From assembly GCF_000685075.1 (NCBI RefSeq), contig NZ_BAYD01000009.1:62001-126000 (forward strand): 64,000 nucleotides of DNA, in the 5' to 3' direction. How positions within the stretch are numbered: position 1 is the stretch's first letter; each line of letters starts with the position of its first letter. The notes beneath the pieces are model-generated. The model was not told the DNA's origin. It saw only the letters and a list, made by a program, of their open reading frames with translations, and searched no databases. The DNA comes from Paraburkholderia oxyphila NBRC 105797. Lineage in GTDB: Bacteria > Pseudomonadota > Gammaproteobacteria > Burkholderiales > Burkholderiaceae. Shown in pieces: positions 1-8,725 of this stretch. Position numbers and translations under genes: made by a program.

Positions 1-1
1 C

Positions 2-724
2 GACATCATGGCGCAGCTCTTCGCGCTGCCTTACCGCTACTACGAAGAAGGCATCCGCCGCTACGGCTTTCATGGCCTCTCCTACGAGTACATCGCGCGC
101 CACCTGCACGTGGCCGCGCCAGACATTGCGCGCGGCCGCGTGGTCGTCGCGCATCTGGGCAACGGCGCGAGCCTGTGCGCGATGAAAGACGGCAAGAGCG
201 TGGAAACGACGATGGGCCTCACCGCGCTCGACGGCCTGCCCATGGGCACGCGCTGCGGCGCCCTCGACGCGGGCGCGGTGCTGTGGATGATGGCGCACGA
301 CATGGGCCACGACGAGATCGAGAAGCTGCTCTATCACGAGTCCGGCCTCAAGGGCCTCTCGGGCGTGAGCAGCGACATGCGCGAGCTGCTCGCGAGCGAT
401 AGCGCGCGGGCGAAGCTCGCCATCGACTTCTACACGTACCGCATCGCGCAGGAAGTGGGCAAGCTCGCCGTGGTGCTGGGCGGGCTCGATGCGCTGGTGT
501 TGACGGGTGGGATCGGCGAGCACGCCGCGCCGATTCGTGCGCGGGTGTGCGAGCGGCTCGCGCCGCTCTTCGGCATCGCACTCGATGCGGCGGCCAACGA
601 CGCCGGCAAGGAGCGTGTGAGCTCGCGCGAGAGTCGCGTGCCGGCCTTCGCGATCCGCACCGATGAAGAAGGGATGATCGCGCTGCATACGGCGCGGCTG
701 CTGCGCGAGGCGTTGCGGCGTTGA
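2..724 (+). CDS. ackA: Acetate kinase, C-terminal part (5' end outside window)
   Basis: Acetate kinase interconverts acetyl phosphate and ADP with acetate and ATP in the cytoplasm. The reading frame is open at the left window edge, so about the first 40% of the usual ~400-residue protein is missing. Visible family signatures are [11 protein letters not shown] near the start, the nucleotide/acetate-site stretch HLGNGAS followed by [14 protein letters not shown], and [13 protein letters not shown] near the end, all typical of the ASKHA-fold acetokinase family. The TGA stop at 722-724 is intact. The downstream neighbour is convergent. Family assignment is firm; the symbol follows from the close match to acetate kinase rather than butyrate or propionate kinase, which cannot be fully excluded from a fragment. 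Confidence 0.93.
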   Translation, partial: DIMAQLFALPYRYYEEGIRRYGFHGLSYEYIARHLHVAAPDIARGRVVVAHLGNGASLCAMKDGKSVETTMGLTALDGLPMGTRCGALDAGAVLWMMAHDMGHDEIEKLLYHESGLKGLSGVSSDMRELLASDSARAKLAIDFYTYRIAQEVGKLAVVLGGLDALVLTGGIGEHAAPIRARVCERLAPLFGIALDAAANDAGKERVSSRESRVPAFAIRTDEEGMIALHTARLLREALRR

Positions 725-850
725 AGGGGCTGCGGTGCCGCATCGAGCTTGCGGCGCTGCCCGCGTGCGGCCTGAGCAGGCAAACGCGAAGCGAACCTGA
801 GTCGAGGTCCGATCAATCGCGAGTGAGCCTTGCGCCTTGCGCCTTGAGCC

Positions 851-1501
851 TCAGGCGAACCTCAAGCGATCGTTCACGCTGAACGGCACGTCTTCCGCCA
901 CGTCGCTCGCCGTGTGCGCGTCGTGCTGCGCATCGTCGCGCAGGCGCCTTGGCGCTTCGCAATGCACGAGCGTATCGATGAAATACTTCGCGCGCGGCCA
1001 CGGTCCGAAGCCGGCCGACGTGTTGATGTGCCCCGCGTCGCCAAGGTTCACGAATGCGCTGCCCAATTGCTGCGCGAGGCGCTGTGCGCCCTCCAGCGGC
1101 ATCCAGGGATCGGTCTCGCTGCCGACCAGGATCGAAGGCACGTGAAGACGCCGCGCCTCGAAGGCACCGGCGAAGCGGAATTTCTCCGGGCTCGCGGGCG
1201 CGACCAGCAGCACGCCCGCCACGTCGGCGGCAACGAGCCCCTGCTGCAGCGCATGCGCCGCCACGAGGCAGCCGAAGCTGTGCGCCGCAAGCAGGAACGG
1301 CCCGCGCTCGCGCGCGAGCAGCCGAGCGAGCGCACGGCTCCAGAGCGCCAGATCGGGGGCGTCCCAGTCGTCCTGCTCCACGCGCAGCGAGCGCGCGAAC
1401 TGGCGCTCGAGCCAGCTCTGCCAATGTGCACCTTCACTGCCGTGCAGGCCCGGCACGGTGACGAGTCTGGGCGGCCAGCGGGAAGAGGCGCACGAAAGCA
1501 T
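851..1501 (-). CDS. RBBP9/YdeN-type alpha/beta hydrolase
   Basis: A 216-residue serine hydrolase of the small RBBP9/YdeN (DUF1234-like) alpha/beta hydrolase group. The order of elements fits: a VPGLHGSEGAHWQSW oxyanion region at about residues 16-30, a nucleophile elbow AHSFG with Ser75, a candidate acid in SETDPW (Asp131) and GDAGHINTSAG with His158. The ATG at 1501 is preceded by GAGG at a normal spacing, so it is preferred over the much longer open frame upstream. Substrate is unknown; relatives are esterase-like. It is transcribed towards ackA and away from the reductase gene at 1715. Confidence 0.85.
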   Translation of the reverse strand: MLSCASSRWPPRLVTVPGLHGSEGAHWQSWLERQFARSLRVEQDDWDAPDLALWSRALARLLARERGPFLLAAHSFGCLVAAHALQQGLVAADVAGVLLVAPASPEKFRFAGAFEARRLHVPSILVGSETDPWMPLEGAQRLAQQLGSAFVNLGDAGHINTSAGFGPWPRAKYFIDTLVHCEAPRRLRDDAQHDAHTASDVAEDVPFSVNDRLRFA

Positions 1502-1714
1502 GATTTTTTCCTCGCTTCGACGGGACGTGAACGGATTGTGATCCGCGGCCCGCGCGCGCCGAACCAATTTTTTTTGCTTTGCTTTTTCGCGCCCATCCAG
1601 GTTGCCGCGCCGCACCATCATGGCAGGGTTCGCGCGGAGAAAGCCCGGCGGCCTCGGGCATGAAAAAGTAGAATGTGCCGAACATGCTTTCAATCCGCAG
1701 GGACACGCCGCACG

Positions 1715-2665
1715 ATGAAAATTCTGTTCTGGCTCCCGCAAGCCGACGCCTCCGCCTGGCTTCACGGTCTCGCACGCGCCTTGCCCGGCGCCGAGCTGCG
1801 CGAATGGCAGCCCGGCGATACGGCCCCCGCCGATTACGCCGTGGTCTGGCATCCGCCGCGCGAGCTCTTTGCCGCGCGCAAGGGCCTGCGCGCGGTCTTC
1901 AATCTGGGCGCGGGCGTCGATGCGATCCTCGCGCTCGAACGCGACCATCCGGGCACGCTGCCCCAGGACGCGCTGCTCGTGCGTCTCGAAGACTCGGGCA
2001 TGGCCCCGCAGATGGCCGAATACGTGCAGCACGCGGTGCTGCGCTATCTGCGCCGCTTCGACGAATACGCATTGCAGCAGGCGCGCCGCGAATGGCACGT
2101 GCTCGCGCCGCATCCGCTCGAGACCTTCACGGTGGGCGTGCTCGGCCTCGGCGTGCTGGGCGCGCAGGTCGCCCGGGCGGTGGCGTCGCTCGGCGTGCCG
2201 GTGCGCGGCTTCTCGCGCAGCGCAAAGACGCTCGACGGCATCGAGACCTTCTCGGGCGAACTGCGCGGCCCGCAGTTCGACGCGTTCCTCGACGGCGTGA
2301 AAGTGCTCGTGAACCTGCTGCCCGCCACGCCCGACACCGAGGACGTGCTCGATGCGCGCACTTTCGGCAAGCTCGAGCGCGGCGCGTATCTCGTGAACGT
2401 CGCGCGCGGCGCGCATCTGGTGGAACAGGACCTCGTCGAAGCGCTTGCAAACGGCACGCTCGCGGCCGCCACGCTCGACGTGTTCCGCCACGAGCCGCTC
2501 GCGGCCGATCACCCGTTCTGGCGCGAGCCGCGCATCACGATCACGCCGCACTGCTCCGCGCTCACGCTGCGCGATGAAGCCATCTCACAGGTCGCGGACA
2601 AGATCGAAGCGCTCGTGCGCGGCGAGACGGTCAGCGGCATCGTGCATACGGCACGCGGCTATTGA
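1715..2665 (+). CDS. ghrA: Glyoxylate/hydroxypyruvate reductase A (2-hydroxyacid dehydrogenase)
   Basis: A 316-residue D-2-hydroxyacid dehydrogenase that reduces glyoxylate and hydroxypyruvate with NAD(P)H. The Rossmann motif GVLGLGVLGAQV lies at about residues 141-152. The catalytic set of the family is present: Arg231 in NVARGAHLV, Glu260 in FRHEPL and His279 in TPHCSA. The overall pattern, without the extended N-terminal domain of SerA, matches the GhrA subgroup. The start chosen is ATG 1715 (MKILFWLPQ), which matches the usual GhrA N-terminus; the in-frame start 42 bases upstream would add residues unlike the family. The HMG-CoA lyase gene follows 58 bases later on the same strand. Confidence 0.9.
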   Translation: MKILFWLPQADASAWLHGLARALPGAELREWQPGDTAPADYAVVWHPPRELFAARKGLRAVFNLGAGVDAILALERDHPGTLPQDALLVRLEDSGMAPQMAEYVQHAVLRYLRRFDEYALQQARREWHVLAPHPLETFTVGVLGLGVLGAQVARAVASLGVPVRGFSRSAKTLDGIETFSGELRGPQFDAFLDGVKVLVNLLPATPDTEDVLDARTFGKLERGAYLVNVARGAHLVEQDLVEALANGTLAAATLDVFRHEPLAADHPFWREPRITITPHCSALTLRDEAISQVADKIEALVRGETVSGIVHTARGY

Positions 2666-2723
2666 AGCGCGCGGGTTGCATCGGCACGGGTCAGGAAATC
2701 AGGAATCCAGCAAGGAGACAGAC

Positions 2724-3650
2724 ATGGCAGCATTGCCCACCGCAGTCAAAATCGTCGAAGTCGGACCGCGCGACGGTCTGCAGAACGAAAAGGAATTCGT
2801 GCCCACCGCTGTGAAGATCGAGCTGATCGACCGGCTCTCGAAGGCGGGCTTTCCCAACGTCGAAGCGGCCTCGTTCGTCTCGCCGAAATGGGTCCCGCAG
2901 ATGGCCGACGGCGCCGAGGTCATGGCCGGCATCGCGCGCCGCGAAGGCGCGATCTATTCGGTGCTTACGCCGAACATGCGCGGCCTCGAAGGCGCGCTCG
3001 CCGCGCGCGCGGACGAGATCGTGATCTTCGGCGCAGCGAGCGAAGCATTCTCGCAGCGGAACATCAACTGCTCGATTGCGGAGAGCATCGAGCGCTTCGT
3101 GCCCGTGGCCGAAGCGGCGAAGGCCGCCGGCGTGCGCATTCGCGGCAGCGTCTCGTGCTCGTTCGGCTGCCCGTACCAGGGCGAGGTGCCGGTGGCGTCG
3201 GTGGTCGACGTGGTGCAGCGCTTCGCGGCGCTCGGCTGCGACGAGATCGATATCGCCGATACGATCGGCGTGGGCACCGCGAAGCGCGTGCACGAAGTGT
3301 TTGAGGCGGTCACGAAGGTGTTCCCGCGCGAGCGCCTCTCGGGCCACTTCCACGACACCTACGGCCAGGCGCTCGCCAACATCTACGCCGCGCTCGAGGA
3401 AGGCATCGCGATCTTTCACGCCTCAGTGGCGGGGCTCGGCGGCTGCCCGTACGCGAAGGGTGCGACCGGCAACGTCGCGACCGAAGACGTGCTGTATCTG
3501 ATGAACGGCCTCGGCATTCACACGGGCGTCGATCTCGATCAGGTCGTAGAAGCCGGCGACTTCATTTCGAAGGCGATCGGCCGCGCCAACGCCTCGCGCG
3601 CGGGCAAGGCGCTGCTCGCGAAGAAGCAGAGCGCGGCCGAGTGCGCTTGA
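2724..3650 (+). CDS. mvaB: Hydroxymethylglutaryl-CoA lyase
   Basis: A 308-residue TIM-barrel lyase that splits HMG-CoA into acetyl-CoA and acetoacetate, the last step of leucine breakdown. The N-terminal signature VGPRDGLQNEKEF (Arg16-Asp17 in the active site), the metal-site HFHDTYGQ and the glycine-rich catalytic loop GLGGCPYAKGATGN with its Cys near residue 241 are all present. The ATG at 2724 follows AAGGAGAC at an ideal distance. Length agrees with bacterial homologues (~300). The other leucine-pathway genes are not in the window, so the cluster context is weak, but the family call is firm. Confidence 0.95.
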   Translation: MAALPTAVKIVEVGPRDGLQNEKEFVPTAVKIELIDRLSKAGFPNVEAASFVSPKWVPQMADGAEVMAGIARREGAIYSVLTPNMRGLEGALAARADEIVIFGAASEAFSQRNINCSIAESIERFVPVAEAAKAAGVRIRGSVSCSFGCPYQGEVPVASVVDVVQRFAALGCDEIDIADTIGVGTAKRVHEVFEAVTKVFPRERLSGHFHDTYGQALANIYAALEEGIAIFHASVAGLGGCPYAKGATGNVATEDVLYLMNGLGIHTGVDLDQVVEAGDFISKAIGRANASRAGKALLAKKQSAAECA

Positions 3651-3701
3651 TGCTTTGGGACGCCATCTGGCAATGAATCGTAGTACGAAGGAAAGAACGC
3701 T

Positions 3702-4223
3702 ATGACGGAAACGCTCGTCAACTCCGAAAAAGACGGCCTCGAAGCCCTGCCCGACTCCGCGCGCCGCGTCGCGCTGCTCCTGCGCGAGCGCGGCCACGCC
3801 AAGCCCGTCGTGCTCCTGCCCGAAACCGGCAAGACCTCGGCGGAAGCGGCGGCCGGGCTCGGCTGCGAAGTCGCGCAGATCGCCAAGTCGATCCTGTTTC
3901 GCCGCCGCAAGGACAATGCGCCCGTGCTCGTGATCGCGAGCGGCGCCAATCGCGTGGACGAAAAGAAGGTCGAGTCGCACGTGGGCGAAGTCGGCCGCGC
4001 CGACGCGAAGTTCGTGCGCGAAATGACCGGCTATGCGATCGGTGGCGTGTGCCCGATCGGCCACGCCACCGCGCCCGTCACGCTGATCGACGCCGACCTG
4101 TTCGGGCTCGAGAGCCTTTGGGCCGCGGCGGGCCACCCGCATGCGGTGTTCAATCTTTCGCCGCGGGAACTCGCGGCGCTCACCGGCGCGCCCGTGGTGG
4201 ACGTCGCGCTGCGCGACGCATGA
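3702..4223 (+). CDS. YbaK/EbsC-family aminoacyl-tRNA deacylase-like protein
   Basis: A 173-residue single-domain protein of the YbaK/ProX tRNA-editing superfamily, whose members hydrolyse mischarged aminoacyl-tRNAs such as Cys-tRNA(Pro) or Ala-tRNA(Pro). Supporting stretches are CEVAQIAKSILF (with the conserved lysine), PVLVIASGANRVDEKKV and the GGVCPIGH loop near the middle, which is diagnostic. It is the first gene of a tightly packed set: its TGA overlaps the next ATG in ATGA. The exact editing specificity cannot be read from sequence alone. Confidence 0.88.
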   Translation: MTETLVNSEKDGLEALPDSARRVALLLRERGHAKPVVLLPETGKTSAEAAAGLGCEVAQIAKSILFRRRKDNAPVLVIASGANRVDEKKVESHVGEVGRADAKFVREMTGYAIGGVCPIGHATAPVTLIDADLFGLESLWAAAGHPHAVFNLSPRELAALTGAPVVDVALRDA

Positions 4224-4513
4224 GCGCGAGTTCCGCTCCGAGCCCGATGAGCGTGCCCGTGGAAACGCCCTCGCCCTGCATCAACATCTGCCGCATGCAC
4301 GAGGCGAGCGGCCTGTGCGAAGGGTGCCTGCGCACGATCGACGAGATCGCCGCGTGGTCCACGCTCGACGACGCCGCAAAGCGCGCCGTGTGGGACGCCA
4401 TCGAGACGCGCCACGCGCAGTGGATGAGTCGGCCCGGAATGAGTGCCTCAGCGCTGACTCCGGCCTCGCACACCGCGAGCCTCGATGCCGTGAAGGAGGA
4501 AGACGCACGATGA
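4220..4513 (+). CDS. DUF1289 small Cys-containing protein
   Basis: A 97-residue protein with the DUF1289 pattern SPCINICRMHEASGLC followed by EGCLRT and a helical segment ending in W-D-A-I-E. The spaced cysteines (C-x3-C, C-x2-C) suggest metal or Fe-S binding, but no function is established for the family. The ATG overlaps the stop of the YbaK-like gene (ATGA) and its own stop overlaps the next start in the same way, indicating translational coupling. An alternative ATG ten codons downstream is possible, but the overlap favours 4220. Confidence 0.8.
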   Translation: MSASSAPSPMSVPVETPSPCINICRMHEASGLCEGCLRTIDEIAAWSTLDDAAKRAVWDAIETRHAQWMSRPGMSASALTPASHTASLDAVKEEDAR

Positions 4514-4977
4514 CCACCGCGCCTGCTCGTGTCGTGACAATCGGCGAGACGCTTCGCTCGACGCTCGCGCTCTCGCCCGATACGGTGAAGTCGTTCGCCA
4601 CCCTCGTGAACGACCTGAACCCGCTGCACCACGACGACGCCTACGCCGCGCAGAGCCGCTTCGGCGGCCTGATCGCCTCGGGCACGCAGCCCACCGCCTA
4701 TTTCATGGCGCTGCTCGCCACGCACTTTTCGCAGTACGCGCAACCGCTCGGCCTCGAGTTCGACATGAAGCTCAAGCGCGCGGCGCACGCTCATGACGTG
4801 CTCACCTTCGAGTGGCGTGTCGTGGACGCGCACTGGAAGGCGACCCTGAACGGCGATCTCGTGAAGCTCGAGGGCACTGCCGTCAACCAGCACGGCGAGA
4901 CGCTCGTGGTGGGACGCTCGACGATCCTCGTGATGCCGAAGGCCCAGGCGCAAGCGAGCGGAACAGCCGCGCGATGA
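4510..4977 (+). CDS. MaoC-like hot-dog dehydratase
   Basis: A 155-residue hot-dog-fold protein of the MaoC/(R)-specific enoyl-CoA hydratase group. The catalytic Asp-x4-His motif is visible as D35-LNPL-H40 within VNDLNPLHHDD, followed by FGGLIASGTQP, which lines the acyl pocket in the family. It probably hydrates an enoyl-CoA or related thioester. It starts in ATGA overlap with the DUF1289 gene and ends in ATGA overlap with the metallo-beta-lactamase gene, so all four are one operon. Substrate is not inferable. Confidence 0.87.
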   Translation: MTTAPARVVTIGETLRSTLALSPDTVKSFATLVNDLNPLHHDDAYAAQSRFGGLIASGTQPTAYFMALLATHFSQYAQPLGLEFDMKLKRAAHAHDVLTFEWRVVDAHWKATLNGDLVKLEGTAVNQHGETLVVGRSTILVMPKAQAQASGTAAR

Positions 4978-5945
4978 GCGGGGTTTCAGCGAACCCGCCC
5001 GCAACGTTGTCCCCGGCGTTGCCCGTGCCCCTGCCCGCGTCGATCCGCGTGTTCGAGCGCGGCTGGCTCTCGTCGAACAACGTGCTGCTCGTTGATGAGT
5101 CCCGCGCCGCGCTCGTCGACACGGGCTACGCCACGCATGCCGCGCAAACCGTCTCGCTCGTCCAGCACGCGCTCGCGGGGCGCGCGCTCGACACCATCGT
5201 CAACACGCATCTGCATTCGGACCATTGCGGCGGCAACGCGCGCTTGCAAGCGCAATGGCCTTGCGAGACGCTCATTCCCGCCGCCAGCGCGAGCGCCGTG
5301 CGCGCCTGGGACGAAACTCGGCTCTCCTTTCTCGCCACCGGCCAAAGCTGCGAGCGCTTCGCCTTCACGGACACGCTCGCGCCCGGCGCGCACCTCACGC
5401 TCGGCGGCTTCGAGTGGGACGTCATCGGCGCGCCCGGTCACGACCCCGATTCGCTCATGCTCTACGCGGCCGAGCCGCGCGTGCTGATCAGCGCCGACGC
5501 GCTCTGGGAGCACGGCTTCGGCGTGATCTTCCCCGAGCTCGAAGGCGGAAGCGGTTTCGCGGAGCAGCGCGCGGTGCTGGACGCCATCGCGCAACTCGAC
5601 GTGGCCGTGGTGATCCCGGGTCACGGCGCGCCGTTCGCGAACGCCGGGGCCGCGCTCGAACGCGCCTATGCGCGCCTCGCGTGGCTGAGCGCCGATCCGG
5701 CGCGCAATGCCAAAAACGCGCTCAAGGTGCTGACCGTGTTCAAGCTGCTCGAAGTGCGCACGATGACGTTCGCGGCGCTGGACACGCTGCTCGCCGAGGC
5801 GTCGGCCATGCGTGCGGCGGCGCGGCAGCTCGCGCCGGAGAGCGCATGGCCCGCGCTGATGCGTGAACTGGCCGGCGAGCTGGCGAAAAGCGGCGCGCTC
5901 GTGATGGGCGAGAACGAGGTCGAAGCGCCGGCCGGCATGGCCTGA
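4974..5945 (+). CDS. Metallo-beta-lactamase-fold hydrolase
   Basis: A 323-residue MBL-superfamily hydrolase. The di-metal signature NTHLHSDHCGG lies at about residues 77-87 and further ligands appear in GAPGHDPDS, ISADALW and VIPGHGAPF. A C-terminal helical domain of about 80 residues follows, as in the glyoxalase-II/RNase-Z-like subgroup that acts on thioesters or quinolones. It is the last gene of the four-gene operon beginning at 3702, coupled by an ATGA overlap to the MaoC gene. The combination with a MaoC hydratase fits thioester chemistry, which is inference. Confidence 0.86.
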   Translation: MSGVSANPPATLSPALPVPLPASIRVFERGWLSSNNVLLVDESRAALVDTGYATHAAQTVSLVQHALAGRALDTIVNTHLHSDHCGGNARLQAQWPCETLIPAASASAVRAWDETRLSFLATGQSCERFAFTDTLAPGAHLTLGGFEWDVIGAPGHDPDSLMLYAAEPRVLISADALWEHGFGVIFPELEGGSGFAEQRAVLDAIAQLDVAVVIPGHGAPFANAGAALERAYARLAWLSADPARNAKNALKVLTVFKLLEVRTMTFAALDTLLAEASAMRAAARQLAPESAWPALMRELAGELAKSGALVMGENEVEAPAGMA

Positions 5946-6272
5946 CGCGCTCGCCCCTGCGCCGTCATGCATGACGGCAAGCGCAGCGCACCCCAAAAAA
6001 AACGCTCGTCCTTTTCCAGGACGAGCGTGAGTATCGTGCTCTGACGTGATCAAACTGTCGAGCCGATCATACTCGCGCGCGAATTCGCGTCGCATCGGTG
6101 ATTTCCCTACAAACTACCATCGGCGGACCGGCCGTAAAACGGCCCGGAATCCAAAACGTTTGCGCGTCGACGCGAACAATTGCTTCGCGATCCAAATCGT
6201 TAAATGACCGTGCGTTGACGCAAAACGCATGTTCACGCGCGTGTCATAGGTAACGCGCAAACCCGCAACGCG
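5946..6272. other. Convergent intergenic region with palindrome
   Basis: A 327-base gap between the + strand operon and the - strand DUF445 gene. It holds an 18-base perfect palindrome (5961-5978, GCCGTCAT repeated inverted) just after the + strand stop, and the - strand terminator listed separately. The rest (6030-6270) is lower in GC and shows no gene. Confidence 0.6.
5995..6028 (-). terminator. Rho-independent terminator for the DUF445 gene
   Basis: Perfect 10-bp stem, ACGCTCGTCC at 6002-6011 against GGACGAGCGT at 6019-6028. On the minus strand it is followed by an eight-base T run (A run at 5995-6002 on the plus strand). It lies about 245 bases past the DUF445 stop. Confidence 0.85.
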
Positions 6273-7574
6273 TCACCCACCGAGTTGCAAACGCAACCAT
6301 TCGAACAGGTGTGAGCACAGATACAGCCCGAGCCCGATCGTCCCGCCGATCACGGTTCCGTTTACGCGTATCGCCTGCAGATCCTTGCCGATCTTCAACT
6401 CGATCAGGCGCGCGGTCTCGCGCGTGTCCCAGTGTCTTACCGTATCGCGGATGTGATGCGTGAGGTAGCGCGCGAAATCGGGTGCCATCGCGCGCGCGGC
6501 GTCTTCGAGATGGCCGTTGAGCGACGCGCGCAGGTCCGCGTCGCCGGCCAGCGACTCGCCGAGCCAGCGTCCGGTCGCCGCCACTTTCGCGTGCAGCGTC
6601 GAGTCGGGTCGCTCCAGGTCGTCGCGCAGCCACGTGCGCAGGCTGTCCCATAGCGCATGCGTGTACTCGTTGAGCGCGCTGCCTTCGCGCAGGCTCGCCT
6701 TGAGCTCCTCGCCCTTGCGCTGGAATGCGGGATCGCTCTTCAACTGCACCACGAGCTTTTGCACCACCTCGTCGAACTTCTTGCGCAAGTGGTGCTCGCG
6801 GTCCTCGCTCAGCTGCAGCAGCAAACGGTTGACCGCGCTCTCCAGCACGCGCGCGCCGCTGTCGCCTATCCACTCCGAGGGCAGGATCTTTTCGGTCCAC
6901 GGAAACTCGCCCTTGAGCCCGTCGACGATGCGCGCCGCCACGAACGCGCGCGTGCTCTCCTCGGCGAGCAGGTGGCCGAGCTGATCGAGCATCTGGTCGA
7001 GCAATTCCTGATGGCGGCCGTCTTTCGTGAGCGTGTCGAGAATCGCGCCCGCCGACTTCGAGAGATCGACTTTGTCGAGCGCCGCATGCAGGCCGTCGCG
7101 GATGAAGGCGCGGATGCGCGCGTCGTCGGTGAGGCCGAGCAGGCCCGACATCAGCCGCACCGCGTAGTCGCCCAGATGCTGGGCGTTCTGGGGCGCCGTG
7201 AGCCACGACGAGAGCCGCTCGACCGGATCGTGGCGGCGGATCAGCCCGACCAGCGAATCGACGTTGAGAAACTTCTCGTGCACGAACACGGCGAGCTCGT
7301 CGGCAATGCGATCCTTGTTGCGCGGAATGACGCCCGTGTGCGCCGCGATGAACGGAATCGGCACCCGGCGGAACAGCGCAACCACGGCGAACCAGTCGGC
7401 GAGCGCGCCCACCATGGCCGCTTCGCTCATCGCCTTGATGCCGTCGATCACGAGGCCCGGCGGCGAAAGCGCCGTGACGACGAACACGAGCGCCGCCGCC
7501 ATCAGCAAGAGGAGCGGGCGGCGCTTGGCGCGCTGGAGTTCGGCTTCGTCGTGGCTGGCGTCTGGCGGGGTCAT
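6273..7574 (-). CDS. DUF445 (YjiN-like) inner-membrane protein
   Basis: A DUF445-family protein of 433 residues from this start. An N-terminal hydrophobic segment (RPLLLLMAAALVFVVTAL) is followed by the family block GALADWFAVVALFRRVPIPFIAAHTGVIP, then a long helical soluble middle, and a C-terminal hydrophobic hairpin (GTVIGGTIGLGLYLCSH). Function is unknown; members are inner-membrane proteins. In-frame ATGs exist at 7574 and 7613 and a TTG at 7649; none has a strong ribosome site. I prefer 7574 because it gives a length near what I recall for the family and starts just before the conserved N-terminal region. Confidence 0.8.
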   Translation of the reverse strand: MTPPDASHDEAELQRAKRRPLLLLMAAALVFVVTALSPPGLVIDGIKAMSEAAMVGALADWFAVVALFRRVPIPFIAAHTGVIPRNKDRIADELAVFVHEKFLNVDSLVGLIRRHDPVERLSSWLTAPQNAQHLGDYAVRLMSGLLGLTDDARIRAFIRDGLHAALDKVDLSKSAGAILDTLTKDGRHQELLDQMLDQLGHLLAEESTRAFVAARIVDGLKGEFPWTEKILPSEWIGDSGARVLESAVNRLLLQLSEDREHHLRKKFDEVVQKLVVQLKSDPAFQRKGEELKASLREGSALNEYTHALWDSLRTWLRDDLERPDSTLHAKVAATGRWLGESLAGDADLRASLNGHLEDAARAMAPDFARYLTHHIRDTVRHWDTRETARLIELKIGKDLQAIRVNGTVIGGTIGLGLYLCSHLFEWLRLQLGG

Positions 7575-7692
7575 GCGCGCTCGTGCACTGTCGTGGTCAG
7601 GGAACCGCGACATTATGCGACCAGCGCGTGAAGGATGCGGTGTCGTCAAGACGCGCTCGCGCCACGGTGCGCGCGAGCGAGGTGGCGCCCGC

Positions 7693-8592
7693 TCAAGCCG
7701 AAGACGTTTTCCTTCGCTGCGGCACGATCCGCCAGCCGAGGTTCACGCCCGCCGCCGCTAGCAGGATGAGCGCGGCGCCGGCCACCTGGATCCACGCGAG
7801 GCGCTGCCCGAACGCGAACCAGTCGACAAAGATCGCCACCACCGGGTAGATGAACGAGAGCGCGCCGGTCATCGCCGTGGGCAGCTTCTGGATCGCCCCG
7901 TAGAGCAGCACGTACATCACGCCCGTGTGCACGATGCCTAGCGTGACAATCTGCGCCCAGTGCACGGGCGTGGCGGGCAGCGTGCCATAGTGGATGAACG
8001 GCGCGAGCGCGAGCGCGCCGAAGGCCAACTGCACGAGCGCGATCAAATGCGGCGGCGTGCCCTTGAGATGCCGCGTGATGATCGACGAGATTGCGTAGAG
8101 AAACGCCGCGCCCGCCGCGCAAGCCACGCCCTGCAGGTATTCGCCCGGCACCGCGAGCACGGCCGGCTGCACCTCCACCACGCCCACGAGCCCGACGAAG
8201 GCGAGCGCGAGCCACGCAACGGTTGAGGCGCTCACGCGCTCGCCCAGCACCAGCACGCCGAGGCCCACGAGCATGAACGGCTGCGTGTTGTAGACGGCGG
8301 TGGCCATGGAAATGGAGGCGCGCGAGTAGGCGGCGAACAGCAGCACCCAGTTGGCGACGATGGCAGCGCCCCCCGCCATGGCGAGCGCGAGCGTGCGCCA
8401 TGGAAGCCTGCGCCGGAACAGGCCGAGCGCCGCGCAGACGAGCGCGAGCGTCGCGCCGCCCAGCACACAGCGCATGAACGCCACGTTGATCGGTGACTGC
8501 TGCGAATCGACAACGAGCCAGCCGATCGTGCCGGACATCAGCATCGCGGTGACCATCTCTGCCGCGCCGCGGCGAATTTCTGGGGAAGCCAT
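7693..8592 (-). CDS. EamA/DMT-family exporter
   Basis: A 299-residue, ten-helix protein with two EamA (DUF6) repeats, characteristic of the drug/metabolite transporter superfamily. Each half ends in the typical pattern, for example VAWLALAFVGLVGVV in the first and IQVAGAALILLAAAGVN in the second. ATG 8592 is preceded by GAGGAG at good spacing, so the TTG further upstream is not used. It is divergent from the Lrp regulator at 8726 with an operator-like palindrome between them. Such regulator-exporter pairs usually move amino acids, but the substrate is inferred only. Confidence 0.9.
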   Translation of the reverse strand: MASPEIRRGAAEMVTAMLMSGTIGWLVVDSQQSPINVAFMRCVLGGATLALVCAALGLFRRRLPWRTLALAMAGGAAIVANWVLLFAAYSRASISMATAVYNTQPFMLVGLGVLVLGERVSASTVAWLALAFVGLVGVVEVQPAVLAVPGEYLQGVACAAGAAFLYAISSIITRHLKGTPPHLIALVQLAFGALALAPFIHYGTLPATPVHWAQIVTLGIVHTGVMYVLLYGAIQKLPTAMTGALSFIYPVVAIFVDWFAFGQRLAWIQVAGAALILLAAAGVNLGWRIVPQRRKTSSA

Positions 8593-8681
8593 GGGAGGGC
8601 GCTCCTCGTGAGTATCTGACTGCAAGTTTACTCAGCGCGAAGCGTGCAATACAGGGCTAAACTAAGGTCACGATATCAAAA

Positions 8682-8700
8682 TGCCTTCGAATCGAAGGCA
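8682..8700. promoter_or_regulatory. Palindromic operator for the Lrp regulator
   Basis: A perfect inverted repeat of TGCCTTCGA and TCGAAGGCA around a single central A (19 bp). It lies 25 bases before the chosen Lrp start and about 90 bases from the exporter start. Lrp/AsnC proteins bind such short palindromes and usually autoregulate and control a divergent target; this link is inference. Confidence 0.6.
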
Positions 8701-8725
8701 ACCAGATGAACACGCAGGTGAAATT

